Assembly: GCA_001600415.1 (NCBI GenBank)
Contig: BCJX01000004.1
Span: 1,073,689 to 1,137,688, forward strand
DNA length: 64,000 nucleotides
Source of the DNA: Pascua guehoae
Lineage: Eukaryota > Basidiomycota > Tremellomycetes > Trichosporonales > Trichosporonaceae
Reading direction: 5' to 3'
Position numbers and translations under genes: made by a program. The notes beneath the pieces were generated by a model. The model saw nothing but the letters and a program-made list of their open reading frames with translations. It made no database searches and was not told the origin of the DNA. Below, piece after piece: positions 58,561 through 64,000 of this stretch (its first letter is position 1; each line of letters begins with the position of its first letter).

Positions 58561-60518
58561 ATGAGACCCACACTCGGCCTCCTCCAACGCCTCCAACGCC
58601 TAACACTCTCCTCCCCCTCGCCCCTGATCCGCACCCACGGCCGCGCCCCGCTCCGCCTCCCGCCCACGCTCACGGCCGACTTCCACCTCTACCCCGCCTT
58701 CTTCACCGAGGACGAGTCCCGTGCCCTCCTGGGCATTGCGCTGTGGAAGCTCGACCGCGCAGATCCGGGCCGGAGGAGAAGGCGCGCGAGGGGTGCCGCG
58801 GCTGGGGAGGGTGGAGACGGGGAGGGGCCGCTGCAGGATATGTTTTCGGGGAGCTATCATTTTGAAGAGGTGAGTCGTGGGGTGTCTGGGTTCATGGAGT
58901 GTAGCGTCGCGGGGAACCGGGGTCCTGGTTTGGGTGGGTGCGGTGCGGTGCGGTGCAGGTGCGTAGGGCCGGTGGTGGTCGCGGTCGTGTGGGGGTGTCT
59001 CGTGATGTTGTGGGCCCTGGTCTGTTCGGACTGGCTGTTCCTGCGCGTTCTACGACCATGTACGCATTGCCTCGTTGTCCACACATCTTGCTCCCGTCTT
59101 GCTTCCCTGTTCTTTTCATATCCTTTGCATTTCCCCTCTGGAGTGCCTGCTCTGCTCTGCTCTGACGTCCCTCCTGACCACACCCCCTCCCCCCCCGCGT
59201 CTCCCCGCCCCCAGAACACCCACCCAACCCCTAAACCCACCCCCACCCCGACCCCGACCCCAACCCCCACCCCCCTAACACGCAGGGCCACTTCGACTCA
59301 GTCATCCACACCTACCGCGAATCCCTCGTCACCACCCTCCCGCCCCTAACCCCCACGGCCCTCTCGGCCCTCGCACGCCTGTACGCCCTCGTCCCCTCCC
59401 TCTCGGTCCCCGCCCAACCTAACCCCGCCGACCTGCCGCCAAAGGACAGCTCCACGCACGTCCTGCACCTCGCGCCCTCGGGCGAGATCCTCGCGCACGT
59501 CGACAATGTCCAGGCGAGCGGGGGCGTCATTGTCGGCGCGAGCTTGGGGGCCGCGAGGGTGTTACGGTTGAGGCGGGCGAGCGGGGGTGCGACGATGGGT
59601 GCGACGATGGGTGGACAGGGGATGGGTCTAGGCGGAGCCTCGGGAATGACGGGGTCGGGCATGGGCGAACGCCCGCCAGCAAACGACGACGCGCACGGGT
59701 GGGACGTCCTCCTCCCCTCGGGGTCGGTGTACATGCAGACGTAAGTGCTGATTCTACGGTTTCTGATATCTTATTTTCGACACTTTCTCGGGCTGGTCGT
59801 CTTATCGTTGGGACACGTTTACCGCGTCACGGGGGACATGTTTGTTGGACCGCCTTGGAGGCCTTTGGACTGGGCGTCTTGAAGTCTTTGGCCTGGGGTC
59901 CCACAGACACCAGGCCTGTCTGTTTGACTCTCGGGCCCTGGTAGGCCGGTATCATGGCCTAAATCTGCTGGGTTGCGTTCTGGCCTTTGGGGGCCTGCTC
60001 TCATTGTCTCTGACGGCGGTGATGCTCTTTTGCGCTTGGATTTGGGTGGTCCTGGCTGCTCCCAGGCTTGCTCCTGGATACGCTGGCGTGTTCTGGTGGC
60101 AGGCTCTTTGAATTGTGCTCTTTGGCCAGCTTGTGGTCCAATATGCGCCCTCTCTAGTTTACCGTGCCTTGTGGCCGCTACTACAGCCTCTTTGGACCAC
60201 CTGCGCCATTCTCTGCCATTGCCTTCCCACTCTGCCTTACTATGGCGGCTTCATCCTCGCCTCTGCCACTGTCCGCTCATCTCCCCATCCTCTCATGAAC
60301 CAGCTTATTTTGGCTCTGGTCATTATTCGTGGACCTCGTACCTGCCCACATTTTGCCCTAACGCGACACACGACACTCACTCACCACTCAGCGGGGTCGT
60401 ACGGTACGAATACGAACACAGCGTGCTCGGCTACGACGGCGATGGCGGGTCGTGGGACGGTGCGCCGCTCGTGCCCGGCCACCGTGTCAGCTTTATGGTC
60501 CGGGTGAGTGTCGTTTGA
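58561..60518 (+). CDS. ALKBH7-like 2-oxoglutarate/Fe(II) dioxygenase, probably mitochondrial
   Basis: Exons 58561-58869, 59286-59740 and 60392-60518 give 296 residues. The core matches ALKBH7: HVLHLAPSGEILAHVDNV carries the Fe ligands H174 and D176, SGGVIVGASLGAARVLRLR follows, and YEYEHSVLG provides distal H264. HRVSFMVR supplies the Arg expected to bind 2-oxoglutarate. Mammalian ALKBH7 acts in mitochondria; the Arg/Leu/Ser-rich N-terminus here (RPTLGLLQRLQRLTLSS) fits a targeting peptide. A Gly/Met-rich insertion (GATMGATMGGQGMGLGG) is unusual. Introns are long for this window: 416 nt (C-rich, with accccg units before the acceptor) and 651 nt. The end is uncertain: MVR is followed by gtgagt, which could be a donor, although reading on gives VSVV and a stop. 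Confidence 0.82.
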
Positions 60519-60736
60519 GCTCTTGGGGGCGTGAGCGTGGCCTCGGCAGGCGTGTATCAATGACTTGGGATTGAGGTTTGGGAGAACAGTGCTGCAACGA
60601 GGGAGCCAGGGGATAAAGCGCGCAACTTGCAGCCCTGCTAGCCCCGCCGCTTCATCTTGCGCGTCACCACTTTTCCGCTGCTTGAACCCCCCTCCCTGCG
60701 CATCGCATCATCTCCCCCTCCATCCCTTGTCAAAAA
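60519..60736. other. Short intergenic region
   Basis: Spacer between the dioxygenase gene and the 3' side of tRNA-Pro. It includes the likely pol III terminator (five T on the minus strand) at 60732-60736. Confidence 0.45.
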
Positions 60737-60828
60737 GGGGCGCCAAGGAGGTTTGAACTCCTGATCTCCCGTACTGAGATGTTGGTTTGCTCCCAAAACG
60801 GACATGTTGCCACTACACCATGGCACCC
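60737..60828 (-). tRNA. trnP-UGG: tRNA-Pro(TGG) with 18-nt intron
   Basis: The acceptor stem GGGTGCC pairs with GGCGCCC (one G-T). The discriminator is C73, as in yeast tRNA-Pro. The anticodon stem is TCCGT/ACGGG and the T-arm AGGAG TTCAAAC CTCCT. The loop TT-TGG-G carries an 18-nt intron (60791-60774) containing CCAA, which can pair with the anticodon region. The anticodon is 60795-60793, and a TTTTT terminator follows the 3' end. Gln(TTG) was considered, but it shifts the anticodon stem out of pairing. Confidence 0.85.
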
Positions 60829-61937
60829 ATGGCTGATTGCCTGGGGGTGAGCGGCGCCCGGCCGCGCTCGCAAGCCAGCATGTCGGCCTTGCCTTTGGCC
60901 GTCATCCCATTTTCTCTGCATCCCATCCCTGTACACTACTCGTGTTATCTTTCTGTCCCCACTGGAGTTTTGCTAACGGCAGGACGCACCCACTTCGCCA
61001 GCGACGTTGTAAGCTGGCCAGACTTTGCATTCAGTCGGTTCAACTAGAGCACATCCACAGCATGCATTCTGCCATTGTCACTCAACATGCCCAACAGGCG
61101 GTGGTGGGGGGCACAACACTGGTTCTGCCTGAGACCTCACATCCGTCAGCTGTTCTGACAAGACAGCTGCATCATTACACAAACTACTCCAAGCTACAAC
61201 CACTTTACCACCGAGGCGATAACCTCCGAGTATGTCCCCCGGTGCAGGCACGCGCTTGATTTATGTTCCAACTGTGTGTTCCAACTCTTCGCCAGCCGAC
61301 GCGACCGAACACTGTACCACAGCTCGACCTCAGCCGACAAACTCGGTACAGCCGCGAGCACGGCAGCCAGCACGCGAGCACGGGCAGCCAGTCCGGCAAG
61401 CCAGTACAGTCCATCAGTCGACACACGACACACGGAACCACCAGGAAAGGCATACGGCAGCCCCGCGGCGCCGGCCTACCTCCCCGCGCCGGCCTACCTC
61501 CCCGCGCCGGCCTACCTCCCCGCGCCGGCCTACCTCCCCGCGCCGGCCTACCTCCCCGCCGCCCACTGCTTTGCGTAATACCCCGCACTAGCCGTAGCGA
61601 GGACGCTCATGACGATCGGGATCGGGCCGCGCGTGGCCACGGCTCGTCTGGGGCGTTAGTGGTGCACAAAATGGTTCAGTATGGCAGTATGGTAGGGTAC
61701 CTCGTCGCTCGTCTCGCTCTTCCCAGGGCCGTCAGGTTGTTTTCGTACACACGAGGTCGCTCGTTGGTCTTGCTGTACACCCCAGGCCGAGCTTCAATCG
61801 CAGCCCCAGCCCGAGCAGGCAAGGCCAGTCCCTCCCTCCCCTCCGTTTCATCCCTTCCACCTCACCTCATTCCCTCCTCGCCCTCCCCCTCACCTCATCG
61901 CCTCATCACCTCCTCGCCCTCCCTCCTCTCCCCTCCC
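60829..61937. other. Repeat-bearing intergenic region up to assembly gap
   Basis: No gene is supported; the long frame crossing the gap is low-complexity and artificial. It contains the 18-bp GC-rich array (61470-61559). The last ~100 bp are a CT-rich tract (cctcatc and ccctcc units) running into the gap. Confidence 0.5.
61470..61559. repeat. 18-bp GC-rich tandem repeat, about five copies
   Basis: Unit ccggcctacctccccgcg in five near-perfect copies, ending before ccgcccactg. Confidence 0.88.
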
Positions 61938-62383
61938 NNNNNNNNNNNNNNNNNNNNNNNNNNNNNNNNNNNNNNNNNNNNNNNNNNNNNNNNNNNNNNN
62001 NNNNNNNNNNNNNNNNNNNNNNNNNNNNNNNNNNNNNNNNNNNNNNNNNNNNNNNNNNNNNNNNNNNNNNNNNNNNNNNNNNNNNNNNNNNNNNNNNNNN
62101 NNNNNNNNNNNNNNNNNNNNNNNNNNNNNNNNNNNNNNNNNNNNNNNNNNNNNNNNNNNNNNNNNNNNNNNNNNNNNNNNNNNNNNNNNNNNNNNNNNNN
62201 NNNNNNNNNNNNNNNNNNNNNNNNNNNNNNNNNNNNNNNNNNNNNNNNNNNNNNNNNNNNNNNNNNNNNNNNNNNNNNNNNNNNNNNNNNNNNNNNNNNN
62301 NNNNNNNNNNNNNNNNNNNNNNNNNNNNNNNNNNNNNNNNNNNNNNNNNNNNNNNNNNNNNNNNNNNNNNNNNNNNNNNNNNN
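61938..62383. other. Assembly gap (446 N)
   Basis: Run of N. The left flank is CT-rich and the right flank is GA-rich (62384-62550), so the gap probably hides low-complexity sequence. Confidence 0.99.
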
Positions 62384-63538
62384 AAGAGGCGGAGGGTGAG
62401 GGAGAAGGAGGAAGAAAGGGGGCCCGCGGGCGCCGCGGCGGAGAGAGAGGGGAGAGGGGGGGGAGGGGGTTAGGGACAGAGAGGGGGATGGGGAGAGATA
62501 GGGAGAGAGGGAGCGAGACGCAGAGAGAGGGAGCGAGACACAGAGCGAGGATAATTCAAGAACGGGCGAGCAAGTCCAGCGGCAACAACGGCCAGATCGA
62601 ACCTCTTGCCCATCCTCTCGTTCCCAAGTTATGCCCACTTGCACACACACACACACACACACACACGCGCGCGACTCACAACCGCAATCGGCCGCGACGA
62701 AGTATGCACCATCCTAGCGTCCAAGTCGGCTGTATACGCCAGTAATGCAACGATGCCAAAAAAAAGGTGAACAAGTGTAAAAGGACGAGGTGAGGCAGGA
62801 TGGGTGCGGATCTCTCCTGCCCACCACGGACTATTATACGACTACTTATACGACCCCAACCTCCCTCACAAGCTGCACGAGCACGGGGGGGGGTGTTATC
62901 GGTGTCGCATGACTTGCTCGGTGATCGGTGGGCCCCGTGGGCCCGGGTGGTGACGTCAGATACCCCGGCCGCGGGTCTGGCCGGCGGGGCGGGTGGCAAG
63001 TGCTCTGGCTGCTCTGGCTGCTTGTGGTCTTTGAATGGGTGGCAATTGGTGGCTACTGGTGACTATCCTCCGTGTCGGGATCGTTGCGGACGCGGACGGT
63101 GGACGTGTGTGGACGTGGCCCGTGTCTGTCCGCTACGGGTGTTGGGGGACGGCCGCGGGGGGGCGTGGACTGGTGGCCTGGGGGGGTATCGTTGTTGGTT
63201 TTGAGACGCTGCCGCGCTTTCCTTGTGGCTTTCTGGATGGTATTCGTCGATTTGCATTTGTCTCTTCCCGACATGCTCACTCGACATGGCGGATTCTCGG
63301 CATGCTGAATTCTCGACATGTTGCTCTCGAGATGAATTCTCGACATGTTGCTCTCGAGATCATCGTGCTCTCGAGATGAATTCTCGACATGTTGCTCTCG
63401 AGATCATCGTGCTCTCGAGCTCATCTTGCCCTCCTTGGCCTCTCCAGCTTGTTCTCGATATTGCTGTGCTCTGGATACCCTGCTGATTTCTCCCTATCTG
63501 TACTCTAGACATCTGCTCTGGACATTTGCCCTGGGCAT
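62384..63538. other. GA-rich and low-complexity region
   Basis: A purine-rich tract (62384-62550) has a repeated gagagagggagcgagac unit at 62502-62540. A CA/CG microsatellite lies at 62641-62670, then sequence without genes. From 63260 a loose array of words such as gaattctcgacatg and ttgctctcgagat begins. Confidence 0.5.
63300..63420. repeat. Short array of ctcgag/ctcgacatg units
   Basis: gaattctcgacatg plus ttgctctcgagat occurs three times (from about 63308, 63331 and 63377), the last two copies followed by catcgtgctctcgag. The same tgctct core leads into the 11-bp array downstream. Confidence 0.75.
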
Positions 63539-63736
63539 CTTGCTCTCCTCTTGCTCTCCTCTTGCTCTCCTCTTGCTCTCCTCTTGCTCTCATCTTGCTC
63601 TCATCTTGCTCTCCTCTTGCTCTCCTCTTGCTCTCCTCTTGCTCTCATCTTGCTCTCCTCTTGCTCTCCTCTTGCTCTCCTCTTGCTCTCCTCTTGCTCT
63701 CCTCTTGCTCTCCTCTTGCTCTCATCTTGCTCTCAT
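63539..63736. repeat. 11-bp tandem repeat, 18 copies
   Basis: Unit CTTGCTCTCCT, with some copies ending CAT instead of CCT, in 18 uninterrupted copies (198 bp exactly). No spacer structure, so not a CRISPR. Derived CCCCTCGC/CTCTCGAC units follow to about 63890. Confidence 0.95.
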
Positions 63737-64000
63737 CCCCTCGCCCCCGACCCCTCGCTGTCGGCCCTCGCTCGCAACCCCTCACTCTCGACTACTCTCG
63801 ACCCCTCGCTGTCGGGATCTCAACCCCTCACTCTCAACTACTCTCAAACAACCCTCTCGACCCGCTCGACCCGCTCGAGACGCAAACGTGCTGTGGATAT
63901 GCATTAGATGGCTATGCGGGTCAATGATGGTTGGTGTGGGTGTTCCGAGTCGTGAGCCACGGCGACTACTGTACAGACACTATACGGAGACTGGCTTCTA

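Noticed and set aside
60737..60828. Reading the tRNA as tRNA-Gln(TTG)
   Set aside because: The anticodon stem pairs properly only with TGG in the anticodon position, and the C73 discriminator supports Pro.
61263..62662. Long open frames running through the N gap on both strands
   Set aside because: Open only because N codons are untranslated; flanks are low complexity.
63539..63736. Possible CRISPR array
   Set aside because: Tandem 11-bp repeats without spacers in a eukaryotic genome; simple satellite.
63526..63927. Leu/Ser-rich plus-strand proteins over the 11-bp array
   Set aside because: Frames are open in all phases because of the repeat; no start context or unique sequence.

Overview
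The window is nuclear DNA of a GC-rich basidiomycete yeast or yeast-like fungus. Most genes carry several short GT-AG introns (about 39-180 nt), the tRNA genes are intron-bearing, and the gene set (Rim15-type hybrid kinase, Zn2Cys6 regulator, adenylate-forming reductase, CsbD/Hmp1-like small protein) is typically fungal. The style resembles Tremellomycetes (Trichosporonales/Cryptococcus relatives); that placement is an inference from gene style, not from a search. Exon boundaries were worked out by hand from splice signals, reading frame and protein-family conservation. Every complete spliced model closes in frame.

Left part (1-11 kb): a three-domain adenylate-forming reductase on the minus strand, cut by the window edge; a SAP-domain coiled-coil protein (minus); and a membrane-anchored PPP-type metallophosphatase (minus). 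A 2.2 kb spacer then leads to a 9 kb plus-strand gene for a 2881-residue Rim15-like kinase with PAS, zinc-finger, split AGC kinase and response-regulator receiver regions (11091-20072).

Middle part (20-44 kb): an MFS transporter of the allantoate/nicotinate permease type; an intron-bearing tRNA-Lys; a protein with two RING-H2 domains (minus); a large intronless protein with a Pro/Ser/Thr-rich middle; an SDR-like protein lacking the usual Tyr/Lys pair (minus); an intron-bearing tRNA-Leu; a small Hmp1/CsbD-like protein; about 4 kb of repeat-rich spacer; and an 11-exon Zn2Cys6 transcription factor.

Right part (44-64 kb): tRNA-Trp; a MITE-like inverted-repeat element with telomere-like internal sequence; two adjacent 366-residue proteins that both begin with a myristoylation-type MGxxxS (one a degenerate kinase-like protein, one PD-(D/E)XK-like); enolase (minus) with an apparent AT-AC intron; a zinc-finger protein; an ALKBH7-like dioxygenase; tRNA-Pro; and a repeat-rich end with a 446-bp assembly gap and an 18-copy 11-bp tandem array.

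There is no operon-like organisation. The genes look like independent housekeeping or regulatory units (glycolysis, nutrient-stress kinase signalling, transport, ubiquitin ligation, transcription, tRNAs). The points most worth checking are the AT-AC intron in enolase, the MGxxxS kinase-like/nuclease-like pair, the twin RING-H2 gene with near-matching introns, and the MITE-like element.
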